Below are positions 6,544-12,861 of a stretch of 12,861 bases of DNA, piece by piece. The notes under the pieces are model-generated. The model saw nothing but the letters and a program-made list of their open reading frames with translations. It did no database searches and had not been told where the DNA came from. Made by a program: the position numbers and the translations under genes. The stretch's first letter is position 1. Every line of letters starts with the position of its first letter. This DNA comes from an uncultured Eggerthellaceae bacterium (lineage in GTDB: Bacteria; Actinomycetota; Coriobacteriia; Coriobacteriales; Eggerthellaceae): the NCBI GenBank assembly GCA_948829205.1, contig CAQLOA010000028.1, positions 1 to 12,861 on the forward strand, given 5' to 3'.

Positions 6544-7833
6544 ATGCAAAAGTATTACCCACGCGTTATGGATTCAATTCTCGACTTCGGCCTTCGTGCA
6601 TCGGGTGCCGTTCTCATCCGCGGACCGAAATGGTGCGGTAAATCGACTACGGCCGAGCAGAAGGCGGCAAGCGTCGTTTTCATGCAGGATCGCGAAACGA
6701 GCGCTCAAAACATCGAGTTGGCAAAGAATGCTCCGCCTCTTTTGCTTGACGGACCTGCCCCTCGTCTCATTGATGAGTGGCAAGTGGTTCCTTCGCTCTG
6801 GGATCAGGTTCGCTACGAAGTCGACAAGCGTGGGGAGAACGGCCAGTTCATACTCACGGGCTCAGCCACGCCTCTGGATGAGCCCGAGGGTGTAGGCTCC
6901 AGCCTTTACGAACATAGCGGAATAGGACGCATCAATCCCCTTACCATGCGCACGATGTCCCTCTTCGAATCGCAGGATGGGACGGGGGCCATATCGCTTT
7001 CTGCGCTGTTCGAGGAAAGGGATATCGAGCCGTCCCAATGCGGCCTGACATTAAAAGACTATGCCTACCTTGTCTGTAGAGGAGGATGGCCTCGAGCGGT
7101 TGGGCTTGACCATGATGTGGCGCTTGAACAGCCCTATGTTTTCTACAACGGTCTTGTCAACGACGACATAAACCGTGTTTTCAAGCGCGCGAAGAACCCG
7201 GAGCGCATCAAGCGCTTCATGCGGTCCTATGCACGGGCCGTGTCCACTGAGACCTCGATTGCCGAAATCCGAAAGGACATGGCGGCGAATGATGAATCCG
7301 CCTTAAGCGATGAAACCATAGCTCTCTATATCGCGGCCATGGAGAAGCTGTTCGTCATAGAGAACCTTCCTGCATGGAACCCCAACCTGCGTTCGAAAAC
7401 CGCTGTGAGGTCGTCGGATACGAAGCACTTCGTCGACCCTTCCATCGCGACGGCCGCCCTAGGTCTCGGCCCCGAGGACCTTCTTAACGATCTTGAGACC
7501 TTCGGTCTTCTTTTCGAGTCCCTTTGCGTGCGTGATCTTCGCATTTATGCCGAAAGCCTTAAGGGTCAGGTCTATCACTATCGTGATAAGAAGGGGCGCG
7601 AGGTCGATGCGGTAATACACTTGCGCAACGGAAACTGGGCCGCTGTCGAGGTGAAGCTTGCGAACCAGGAGAGGATCGAGGAAGCGGCGGGAAACCTCAT
7701 AAAGCTCGTCGCCGACATTGACACTGAAAAGATGAAGGCGCCCAGCTTCCTCGCAGTCGTGACGGCAACGCCTTACGCCTATCGGCGGGAAGACGGTGTA
7801 TACGTGGTGCCGTTGGGGTGCATGCGACCGTAG
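6544..7833 (+). CDS. AAA_14 / DUF4143 ATPase
   Basis: This 429-aa P-loop ATPase has the common AAA_14 (PF13173) + DUF4143 (PF13635) architecture. Walker A is GPKWCGKST at residues 27-35, Walker B is RLIDEWQ at 74-80, and a sensor-1-like ILTGS is at 103-107. A C-terminal PD-(D/E)xK-like fold is suggested by EVD (353-355) and EVK (369-371) in the DUF4143 part. The start at 6544 has AAAGGGAGGG just upstream. Proteins of this family are abundant in anaerobes, often in variable regions, and their biological role is unproven; defence or DNA-linked roles have been suggested. It is a single-gene unit, preceded by the 23-bp repeats and adjacent to the decayed Abi gene, so this part of the window looks defence-related. 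The gene appears intact, with normal length for the family. Confidence 0.93.
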   Translation: MQKYYPRVMDSILDFGLRASGAVLIRGPKWCGKSTTAEQKAASVVFMQDRETSAQNIELAKNAPPLLLDGPAPRLIDEWQVVPSLWDQVRYEVDKRGENGQFILTGSATPLDEPEGVGSSLYEHSGIGRINPLTMRTMSLFESQDGTGAISLSALFEERDIEPSQCGLTLKDYAYLVCRGGWPRAVGLDHDVALEQPYVFYNGLVNDDINRVFKRAKNPERIKRFMRSYARAVSTETSIAEIRKDMAANDESALSDETIALYIAAMEKLFVIENLPAWNPNLRSKTAVRSSDTKHFVDPSIATAALGLGPEDLLNDLETFGLLFESLCVRDLRIYAESLKGQVYHYRDKKGREVDAVIHLRNGNWAAVEVKLANQERIEEAAGNLIKLVADIDTEKMKAPSFLAVVTATPYAYRREDGVYVVPLGCMRP

Positions 7834-7913
7834 GTTCTGAAATGTGACAGGGTGCGCGCCATTTGTTTCGTTTCTGCATGCACGAAAGTGCGTGAAGCGG
7901 ACAATTCTTCAGG

Positions 7914-8603
7914 CTATGCGTCAAGCTTCGGAACGTACTTGTCGTCGTAGGCGAAATCCACGTAATAACGGTTGTCGATAGGCAGCGTATCGAAAATCTC
8001 CTTGCCACGCTCGATGTACTTCTTGATGGTCCCGTCGTCCATCCCCAGCTGGCGCATGAAGAACCTGATCCCGAACTCGGCTGACTCTTCGTACGTGTAG
8101 TCGAACTCCGAATGCTCCATGGCGTTCAGGATCCCGTCCGACATTCCAACCTGGGTCGAGACGATCAGGGCGAGTTCCTTATCGTCGATGTCGATCCCCT
8201 GGTCTTCCATCACGCATCGATAGAAATAGCGGATGGCTTCGATGGAGGAGGCGTTCGGAAGCTTGTCGGCCGAGAGGTCAAGGAGGAAGCGACGTATGTT
8301 CTCGTCCTCGTAGATTCGCTTCCACATGTGGTAGTTCTCGATCACCATCAGTTCGGTCTTGGAATAGCGGTCGCCGCACATCTTCTCGATGTACGTCTTG
8401 TTCTCGCGCTCGTATTCGGTGTCTATGATTGCAGCCAGCTCGCGCTTGCTGCCGAAGTGGTAGGTGATCGTTCCGGGAGGGATGTCTGCAGCCTTGCAGA
8501 TGTCTTCATAGGTGGTGTTTTCGTAGCCGTTGCGGTAGAAGAGCTTCTTGCAGGTGTCCAGGATCAGCTTCTTCTTCTTCTCGCCGGCGCTCATCTTGAC
8601 CAT
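7914..8603 (-). CDS. TetR-family transcriptional repressor
   Basis: This 229-aa TetR-type regulator has its helix-turn-helix at about residues 31-50 (TYEDICKAADIPPGTITYHF, then GSKREL), the hallmark TetR N-terminal motif, followed by an all-helical ligand and dimer domain. The start at 8603 (MVKMSAGEKKKK) is preferred because GGAG lies about 6 nt upstream. An ATG at 8624 is in frame but lacks a good ribosome site, and the ATG at 8594 is also possible. It is divergent from the nitrilase gene, and the shared intergenic region carries a 16-bp perfect palindrome and an imperfect second copy. It therefore very probably represses the nitrilase/membrane protein/EamA unit and itself. The inducing ligand is unknown, presumably the nitrilase substrate or a relative. 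Confidence 0.93.
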   Translation of the reverse strand: MVKMSAGEKKKKLILDTCKKLFYRNGYENTTYEDICKAADIPPGTITYHFGSKRELAAIIDTEYERENKTYIEKMCGDRYSKTELMVIENYHMWKRIYEDENIRRFLLDLSADKLPNASSIEAIRYFYRCVMEDQGIDIDDKELALIVSTQVGMSDGILNAMEHSEFDYTYEESAEFGIRFFMRQLGMDDGTIKKYIERGKEIFDTLPIDNRYYVDFAYDDKYVPKLDA

Positions 8604-8703
8604 CGTCGACTCCGATCGAATCAATTCAACGATCCAATTATCGCCGAATATGTTTCCTTTTCAATCGAATCGCGAGGAAAGGCAAGCTAGGCGCAAGGTT
8701 TGA

Positions 8704-8719
8704 AGTGAGTGTGCTCAAA
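8704..8719. promoter_or_regulatory. Second (imperfect) TetR-type operator
   Basis: AGTGAGTGTGCTCAAA matches the main palindrome at 8787-8802 in 12 of 16 positions and keeps the GAGTG...CTCAAA arms. It lies about 100 bp upstream of the tetR start and 26 bp upstream of the nitrilase -35, so it fits autoregulation or looping. Confidence 0.5.
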
Positions 8720-8744
8720 ATCTGAAAAAACATCAAAAATTATC

Positions 8745-8774
8745 TTGACGAAATCCGCACACAAAGAATATTCT
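8745..8774 (+). promoter_or_regulatory. Sigma-70-type promoter of the nitrilase operon
   Basis: TTGACG (8745-8750), an 18-bp spacer and TATTCT (8769-8774) form a good housekeeping promoter, with an A/T-rich stretch just upstream of the -35. Transcription would start near 8781, immediately before the operator palindrome. Confidence 0.7.
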
Positions 8775-8786
8775 TTCATTACCTAA

Positions 8787-8802
8787 TTTGAGTGCACTCA
8801 AA
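8787..8802. promoter_or_regulatory. Palindromic operator TTTGAGTGCACTCAAA
   Basis: A perfect 16-bp palindrome is centred between 8794 and 8795, at about +7 to +22 of the predicted transcript. Bound repressor would block the promoter directly. A further half-site TGCACTCAAG lies at 8810-8819, 11 bp before the ribosome-binding site core. The divergent TetR gene is the obvious candidate binder. Confidence 0.72.
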
Positions 8803-8837
8803 AAAGAAATGCACTCAAGAGAGAGAGGAGGCCATGT

Positions 8838-9746
8838 ATGGCCGTTCTAGCAAGCGTCGCGATGGACCTCGTTCGCGACAAGGAGGCGAACAAGGCGAAG
8901 ATGACCCGCTTCGTGAACGAGGCGGCGGCCCAGGGAGCGGATTTCATCCTGTTCCCCGAGCTGGCGTTGGGGGGCCTTCCGGAGAACCCGATGTTCATCT
9001 TCAACCCCAACGACGCCTTCTATCAGCACGAAGTTGCCGAGGTCGTGCCCGACGGCCCTTCCACGCAGTACTTCATCAACCTGGCGAAGGAGAAGGACAT
9101 CTACATCGCCTGGGGCATGACCGAGCAGGATCCCGACGATTTCGACATCATCTATAACTCGCTGGTCCTGGTCGGCCCCGAGGGATTCGTGGGAAAGTAC
9201 CGCAAGGTGCATCTTCCTCTGACCGAGCGGATCATGATGTATCCGGGCGATGGCGACTACCCGGTGTTCGAGACCCGTTTCGGCAAGGTCGGCCTCATGA
9301 TCTGCTTCGACAAGGCGTATCCCGAAGTCGCGCGCAGCCTTGCCCTCAAAGGCGCGGAAATCCTTCTGTGCCCGACAGCGTGGCCTTCCATCGAGCCCAG
9401 CGAGGACGACAACGATTTCAAGGCGGGCAACGTGTTCAGCTTCGCCCGGGCCCTCGAGAACATGTGCTTCTTCATCGACTCCTGCGTGAGTGGGCAGTAT
9501 GAGATGGGCCACAGCCGCATCATCGGGCCGAACCCGATGCAAATCTGCGCCACCACCGGGTTCGAGGAAGGCATGGCCATTGCCGACGTTGACGTGCATG
9601 GCGAGATCTTCAAGGCGCGTCTGGCTTCCATGGCGGGTTCGGACCTGCTGAAGGACCGCAAGCCCGCCACTTATGCCGATCTCGTCAAGCCCAACCGCCG
9701 CAATCCGATTTCAGGCGACATCGGCCAGTTCGAGCCGACCGTGTAG
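8838..9746 (+). CDS. Carbon-nitrogen hydrolase (nitrilase superfamily)
   Basis: This 302-aa cytoplasmic hydrolase of the nitrilase superfamily cleaves nitriles, amides or N-carbamoyl groups through a cysteine thiol. The catalytic set is visible: Glu41 in FPELAL, Lys123 in GKYRKVHL, Cys156 in LMICFDKAYPE, and an additional Glu130 in LTE that is usual for the fold. The length fits single-domain amidases. The start at 8838 gives the canonical beta-strand opening MAVLASVAMD; an ATG 4 nt earlier is in another frame. GAGAGAGGAGG precedes it. The sequence FDKAYPE instead of the more common YDxxFPE after the nucleophile may help place it in a subfamily, but true nitrilase and amidase activities cannot be separated here. 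It is first in a TetR-controlled unit with a four-helix membrane protein and an EamA transporter. Confidence 0.92.
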   Translation: MAVLASVAMDLVRDKEANKAKMTRFVNEAAAQGADFILFPELALGGLPENPMFIFNPNDAFYQHEVAEVVPDGPSTQYFINLAKEKDIYIAWGMTEQDPDDFDIIYNSLVLVGPEGFVGKYRKVHLPLTERIMMYPGDGDYPVFETRFGKVGLMICFDKAYPEVARSLALKGAEILLCPTAWPSIEPSEDDNDFKAGNVFSFARALENMCFFIDSCVSGQYEMGHSRIIGPNPMQICATTGFEEGMAIADVDVHGEIFKARLASMAGSDLLKDRKPATYADLVKPNRRNPISGDIGQFEPTV

Positions 9747-9886
9747 CCGGCGGCCAGTTGCAGAGCCTGCTTGTTTTTCGATATCCGATGGGGCTGCCGG
9801 CATGACATCGCCTGGTAACGAACATGCCGACAGCATAATCCCGGGGTCAAAGACCCTGGAGACATTTTAAAGAAGGAGCGTTCTCC

Positions 9887-10435
9887 ATGAATCCATTCAA
9901 AGGTCCTGGCGGCTACGGTCGCATCGTCAACGGCGTCATGAACATTGTCATGTGCGCCATCCTGTCCATATACGTTCTGTGGACGGTTCAAAACGTTCCC
10001 GGCAACGAGGCGCTCCCGATACTGACGCCTATAGGGTTCTTCGTCTCGTTCGTCACGAGCTTCTGCGTTGGCGAGTTCGTCGGCGATCACGTTCCGGCCC
10101 TTGCATGGGGGCAGAAGCTTGTCGATGCCATGCATGTGAAGAACCGTGTAGGACGCCACTTCATCAGCGTGCTGGTTCTTGCCATAGTGATGGTGGGTTC
10201 CATCAGCTTCATATGCACCTGGATCAACAACATCCAGCAGGTGGGCTGGGACGGAACCGTAGCCGCGTGGCTGATGGTCATTCCGTTCTTGCTCGTGAGC
10301 GGCTACGTCGTCGAGCTTATCATGCTTCCCATAGCGATGAAGATGGCGGCCGCAATCAGCGGCTTCGATCCCTCGAAGGCTCCCGTGCCGGAAGGTGACG
10401 TGAACGCAGAGGTTCCCGTGGAGCCCGGCGCATAG
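9887..10435 (+). CDS. Four-helix membrane protein, paralogue of the molybdoenzyme-operon protein
   Basis: This 182-aa protein has four membrane segments, near residues 13-35, 46-64, 91-113 and 126-150. It shares with the protein at 5104-5610 the N-terminal FKGPxGxGR, a GxxxGDxxPxxxWxQKLxDAxxVK loop (here 62-85), a third helix ending in INN followed by G, and a terminal KMAxxxSGFxPxxAP. The C-terminal tail is acidic and proline-rich. The start at 9887 is preceded by AAGAAGGAG. It lies 140 bp after the nitrilase gene, with a small GGGTC-AAA-GACCC hairpin (9844-9856) between them, and before the EamA gene. Its function is unknown. Recurrence beside two unrelated soluble enzymes suggests a general role in uptake, membrane tethering or electron or substrate channelling for small-molecule catabolism, which is inference. 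Confidence 0.87.
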   Translation: MNPFKGPGGYGRIVNGVMNIVMCAILSIYVLWTVQNVPGNEALPILTPIGFFVSFVTSFCVGEFVGDHVPALAWGQKLVDAMHVKNRVGRHFISVLVLAIVMVGSISFICTWINNIQQVGWDGTVAAWLMVIPFLLVSGYVVELIMLPIAMKMAAAISGFDPSKAPVPEGDVNAEVPVEPGA

Positions 10436-10459
10436 CGCCCTGCATGCACTCCCTAGATG

Positions 10460-10489
10460 GATGATGCCCGCTTCGATGCGGGCATCATC
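10460..10489 (+). terminator. Strong stem-loop between membrane protein and EamA genes
   Basis: A perfect 12-bp stem GATGATGCCCGC / GCGGGCATCATC with loop TTCGAT lies 25 bp after the membrane protein stop. No T run follows (GTGTATAAG), so it may terminate poorly, act as an mRNA-stabilising 3' end, or attenuate expression of the downstream transporter. Confidence 0.6.
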
Positions 10490-10517
10490 GTGTATAAGAC
10501 CGAGGAGAAGAAAGAGG

Positions 10518-11471
10518 ATGGAAGCGTCATTGAGCGTGTCGAAAAACGAGAAAGCGCAATCTGGGTCTGGCCGCATCGTCGCGATGCTTCTCGCTTTCGT
10601 TGCTGGAGCGTCGTATGGAATTGCCGGGGCGGTTAGCAGAGTCGTTGCAAGCCAAGGGTTCACGGTCAGCCAGATAGTGGTGGCCCAAACCTGGTCTGCG
10701 GTCATCATGCTGGGCGTTCTTGTGCTGGTGAGGTTTAGGCCACGCATGAAAGCAAAGGAAGCCCTGCAGCTTATGGGGGTTGGATGCCTGTTGATCCTGT
10801 CTGGCTACTGCTACTACACGGCAATAAGCATGCTTATCGTAGGCACGGCCGTGGCGATACAGTTTCAGTACGTGTGGATCGTCGTGGTCATTGCGGCCAT
10901 CGTGGATCGCAAACGGCCGACGAAGTGGGTCGTTCTTTCCTCGGTGCTCATCATATTCGGGACCCTGTTCGCCAGCGGGATGGCAGGCGAGGTAATCGAC
11001 AACGGCGGCCTTCTCATGAATCCGGTCGGTCTTCTTGTGGCCGCCTGCTGCGCCATAAGCTACAGCTTGTTCATCTTCCTAAACGGCAAGGTGGCGGTGG
11101 AGCATCACCCGGTGACGCGATCCTTCTTCATGATGGTCGGAGGCGTCGTTTTGGCTTCTGTGTTGTGCCCTGGGTTCTATCTTGGCGAGTGCGACGTGGT
11201 TGCGATAATTCCGGGCGGCATAGTGATGGGGCTCATATCATCCGTGGTTCCTTGCATCTGTCTCGCAGCTTCGTCCTCCAAGCTTCCCGGAGGCCTCGTT
11301 GCGATCCTGACCTCTTCCGAGCTCCCATTCGCCGTCCTTGCCGGATTCCTTATGTTCGGAGAAGCGGTGACGCCTCTGGTGCTTTTCGGTGTGGTGCTCA
11401 TTCTTGGCGCGATCGTGCTTTCCGAGATGGGTTCGTTTGCGAAATCGAAGTCCTCAACGCCTTCGGTCTAG
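10518..11471 (+). CDS. EamA/DMT-superfamily transporter
   Basis: This 317-aa membrane protein has about ten hydrophobic segments in two repeated five-helix EamA domains, typical of drug/metabolite transporters. The second domain ends with the characteristic segment SSELPFAVLAGFLMFGEAVT, followed by PLVLFGVVLILGAIVLSEMG. The start at 10518 (MEASLSVSKNEK) is chosen because GAGGAGAAGAAAGAGG lies just upstream; ATG codons from 10461 fall inside the stem-loop and give an arginine-rich, non-EamA extension. It follows the four-helix protein by 82 bp with a stem-loop between, and is probably the last gene of the nitrilase unit, importing the substrate or exporting a product. Direction and substrate cannot be told. 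Its stop lies 35 bp before the lysS-tail repeat. Confidence 0.92.
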   Translation: MEASLSVSKNEKAQSGSGRIVAMLLAFVAGASYGIAGAVSRVVASQGFTVSQIVVAQTWSAVIMLGVLVLVRFRPRMKAKEALQLMGVGCLLILSGYCYYTAISMLIVGTAVAIQFQYVWIVVVIAAIVDRKRPTKWVVLSSVLIIFGTLFASGMAGEVIDNGGLLMNPVGLLVAACCAISYSLFIFLNGKVAVEHHPVTRSFFMMVGGVVLASVLCPGFYLGECDVVAIIPGGIVMGLISSVVPCICLAASSSKLPGGLVAILTSSELPFAVLAGFLMFGEAVTPLVLFGVVLILGAIVLSEMGSFAKSKSSTPSV

Positions 11472-11506
11472 ACCGTGAATTCAAGTTGCGATTGGTCGAT
11501 GCGTTT

Positions 11507-11599
11507 GGCATCGGCGTCGACCGCATGGTCATGCTGCTCACCGACAGCGAGTCCATCCGCGACGTGCTGCTGTTCCCCCACATGCGCGAAGAGGCGTAA
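11507..11599 (+). repeat. Right copy of lysS 3'-end direct repeat (attR-like)
   Basis: This copy encodes the last 30 residues of LysS in frame with a stop (GCG TAA) but has no start or upstream lysS sequence. Bases 11517-11595 equal 474-552. Homology stops abruptly at 11507, after EamA-cassette DNA. By the usual logic of 3'-end integration this is the displaced end of the original lysS, or of an older insertion at the same site. Confidence 0.8.
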
Positions 11600-11614
11600 A
11601 GTCGAGTAACGGTG

Positions 11615-12094
11615 TCACGCAATTCCGCGTAGTGTCTTGAGCGCTCGAACACCCTGCTCTATTTGCGAGGAAACACCCGTCCCCTTGGCTTCCAGAACCC
11701 TTTCGACGGCATGCTCTGCTTCTAGGGAATGATAGGGATAGTAGAGCCCTCTCAGTTCGCGCGCGCCGATGCATCGAAACGCCTCTTTGCTTGATTTGCC
11801 TGTCACGCAGCAGAAGCAGCGATAGAAGTATCCCATCCAATGCATCTCGTTTCGGGAGTACTTCTCGCTTCCATAACCTTCGCTCTCGTATTTCGCATCC
11901 ACCTCATGCACGGCCGCCTCGGGTTGGGTTGCTTCTGCAACGTAGGCTCCCGAATCCATGCGCTTGGCGAGCTCGGAGCGCATGAAGCGCCTGACGAACA
12001 CGGCCGAACTGCCGCTGCTTGCAGTCACCGAGGCTTCGAAGATTTCGGCCTGTCGCGCGCATTGCTCCCTTTCTTCTCGAGACATGCGTTTCAT
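11615..12094 (-). CDS. Hypothetical protein coupled to the HTH-DUF3990 gene
   Basis: This 159-aa soluble protein opens with a charged helical region (MKRMSREEREQCARQAEIFE, then SSAVFVRRFMRSELAKRM) and has a central aromatic core (MHWMGYFYRCFCC) and a conserved-looking LYYPYHSLEAEHAVERVLEAKG segment. No catalytic motif or transmembrane segment is seen. Its ATG overlaps the stop of the upstream DUF3990 gene by 4 nt (ATGA), so the two are translationally coupled and probably work together. Such coupling beside an ART-like domain suggests an antitoxin, inhibitor or partner, but that is inference from arrangement only. The stop lies 16 bp from the right lysS repeat, with no terminator visible between. 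Confidence 0.8.
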   Translation of the reverse strand: MKRMSREEREQCARQAEIFEASVTASSGSSAVFVRRFMRSELAKRMDSGAYVAEATQPEAAVHEVDAKYESEGYGSEKYSRNEMHWMGYFYRCFCCVTGKSSKEAFRCIGARELRGLYYPYHSLEAEHAVERVLEAKGTGVSSQIEQGVRALKTLRGIA

Positions 12095-12861
12095 GAAAGC
12101 ACCTCATCAATGTATTGCCCTTGCCCGCGGAACTGCCGACGGGCGGCCTTCACTTTGTCTGCCCCTACAGCAGCCTCGTCCTTGCGTTCGTTTTCGTAGT
12201 GCGCTTTCTCCGCCTCGCTTAGGAAGCAGCGCTCGCGGGCATGCGTTTGCCGGAGCGCCTTTTCGGTGAGCATTACGTATTGGTTGCCTAGGTTTGTGGC
12301 GGATAGACAATGCTGGCACTGGACGTCCGTGATTTCGCCGTCTATGAAATTGTTCAGGATCTCGAACATGCGGTTGTCGGCGATTGGCGCGACAATGTAG
12401 TCTGCTCCGTCAAGCTTGCGAATCAACTGCTTGACAAGCGGGCTGTCCGAGTATTCCCTAAGCTTTCCCCGGAACCACGCTATGGTTAGCATCCAATCAC
12501 GGTCGACATGGTATGTCAGCGACTTGAGCCCCTTCGTGTCGAATTCGAAGATGTAGATCGAAGATCTGGGATAGCCCGATACGAACATCGCCGACTGCTC
12601 CAAGGTCTCACCGCAGTAGAAGCCGTGTCCGAAATCGTTGTCAGGCCTAGATTGCGCAAGTGACAGCTTTCCTTCGACGCTGGTTTTCGCGCCATGGAAA
12701 AGAAGGACTCCCCCCTGCGGGTCGAGCTGTTCTTTATGCAGCTGGGCCTTGATCTTGTTGATTCGCAGCCCCTTTTTGAACATGAAGTCATAGAGACGCG
12801 AAACGTTCTTGTCCGAAGGCTTGTTCTGGCCCGACTCCCAGCGACTGAGTGTGACCTGATC
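12091..12861 (-). CDS. Xre-type HTH fused to DUF3990 (ART-like) domain, N-terminus outside window
   Basis: The frame is open to the window edge; 256 residues are visible. The first ~26 (DQVTLSRWESGQNKPSDKNV, then SRLYDF) are the C-terminal helices of an Xre/HTH_3 DNA-binding domain, so the ATG at 12783 is internal. The rest is a DUF3990 domain (PF13151), a group proposed to belong to the ADP-ribosyltransferase fold. It shows LLFHGAK, then DFGHGFYCGE, then ADYIVAPIADNRMF, and a late LGNQYVM that fits the three-part ART active-site pattern. It is likely a NAD-using toxin or modifier with a built-in DNA-binding module that could repress its own operon. The stop overlaps the next gene by 4 nt. 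DUF3990 recognition is confident; enzymatic activity is inferred. Confidence 0.85.
   Translation of the reverse strand, partial: DQVTLSRWESGQNKPSDKNVSRLYDFMFKKGLRINKIKAQLHKEQLDPQGGVLLFHGAKTSVEGKLSLAQSRPDNDFGHGFYCGETLEQSAMFVSGYPRSSIYIFEFDTKGLKSLTYHVDRDWMLTIAWFRGKLREYSDSPLVKQLIRKLDGADYIVAPIADNRMFEILNNFIDGEITDVQCQHCLSATNLGNQYVMLTEKALRQTHARERCFLSEAEKAHYENERKDEAAVGADKVKAARRQFRGQGQYIDEVLS

Noticed and set aside
8834..8836. ATG 4 nt before the nitrilase start
   Set aside because: It is in a different frame that gives an arginine/glycine-rich product; the ATG at 8838 gives the canonical nitrilase N-terminus.
9671..10747. 358-aa minus-strand reading frame
   Set aside because: It is antisense to the hydrolase end, the membrane protein and the EamA start. 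Its composition (His/Arg rich, no domain) is that of a shadow frame in GC-rich DNA.
10784..11599. Long plus-strand reading frame ending in LysS-like residues
   Set aside because: It runs out of frame through the EamA gene and only its last ~30 codons are meaningful, because they fall in the duplicated lysS tail.
12781..12783. ATG at 12783 as the start of the DUF3990 protein
   Set aside because: The frame is open upstream and encodes clear Xre-HTH helices to the window edge.

Overview
The window looks like an accessory-gene island in a GC-rich anaerobic actinobacterium, most likely a Coriobacteriia/Eggerthellaceae gut bacterium (Eggerthella, Gordonibacter, Slackia or Adlercreutzia type). This rests on the character of the LysS, Abi-type and LysR proteins, and on a molybdenum oxidoreductase of the transhydroxylase/catechol-dehydroxylase lineage. 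The taxon is inferred from recognition; no search was run.

Layout. (1) 1-556 is the 3' end of lysS (lysyl-tRNA synthetase). (2) The last ~80-90 bp of lysS is duplicated at 11507-11599 in the same orientation (79 bp identical), so 474-11595 has the form of an element inserted into the 3' end of lysS, flanked by attL-like and attR-like repeats. No integrase lies between the repeats. (3) 576-5610 is a metabolic cassette: a LysR regulator with an apparent 1-nt frameshift near its C-terminus, a leader with an inverted repeat and a TATAAT -10 element, and three tightly spaced genes. These encode an 868-aa molybdopterin enzyme close to pyrogallol-phloroglucinol transhydroxylase large subunit, its 263-aa Fe-S small subunit with a C-terminal beta-sandwich domain, and a 168-aa four-helix membrane protein. 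The transcript ends at a strong terminator (5635-5666). (4) 5747-7833 holds a decayed Abi-family gene with its own terminator on the minus strand, a four-unit 23-bp tandem repeat, and an AAA_14/DUF4143 ATPase. (5) 7914-11471 is a second cassette: a divergent TetR repressor with palindromic operators, then a nitrilase-superfamily amidohydrolase, a second four-helix membrane protein clearly paralogous to the one in the first cassette, and an EamA/DMT transporter. (6) Beyond the right repeat, on the minus strand, is a two-gene module: an Xre-HTH/DUF3990 fusion (running off the window) translationally coupled to a 159-aa protein of unknown function.

How it may work together. Both metabolic cassettes have the plan regulator + soluble cytoplasmic enzyme + a member of the same uncharacterised four-helix membrane family. 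The first enzyme probably rearranges or removes a hydroxyl group on a polyphenol/catechol-like substrate using bis-MGD molybdenum; the second probably hydrolyses a C-N bond. The shared membrane protein is the best candidate for an undescribed component, perhaps for substrate uptake or for docking the enzyme at the membrane. The most informative oddities are the loss of all four cysteines of one Fe-S cluster in the small subunit, the changed substrate-pocket positions in the large subunit, and the lysS-tail duplication.
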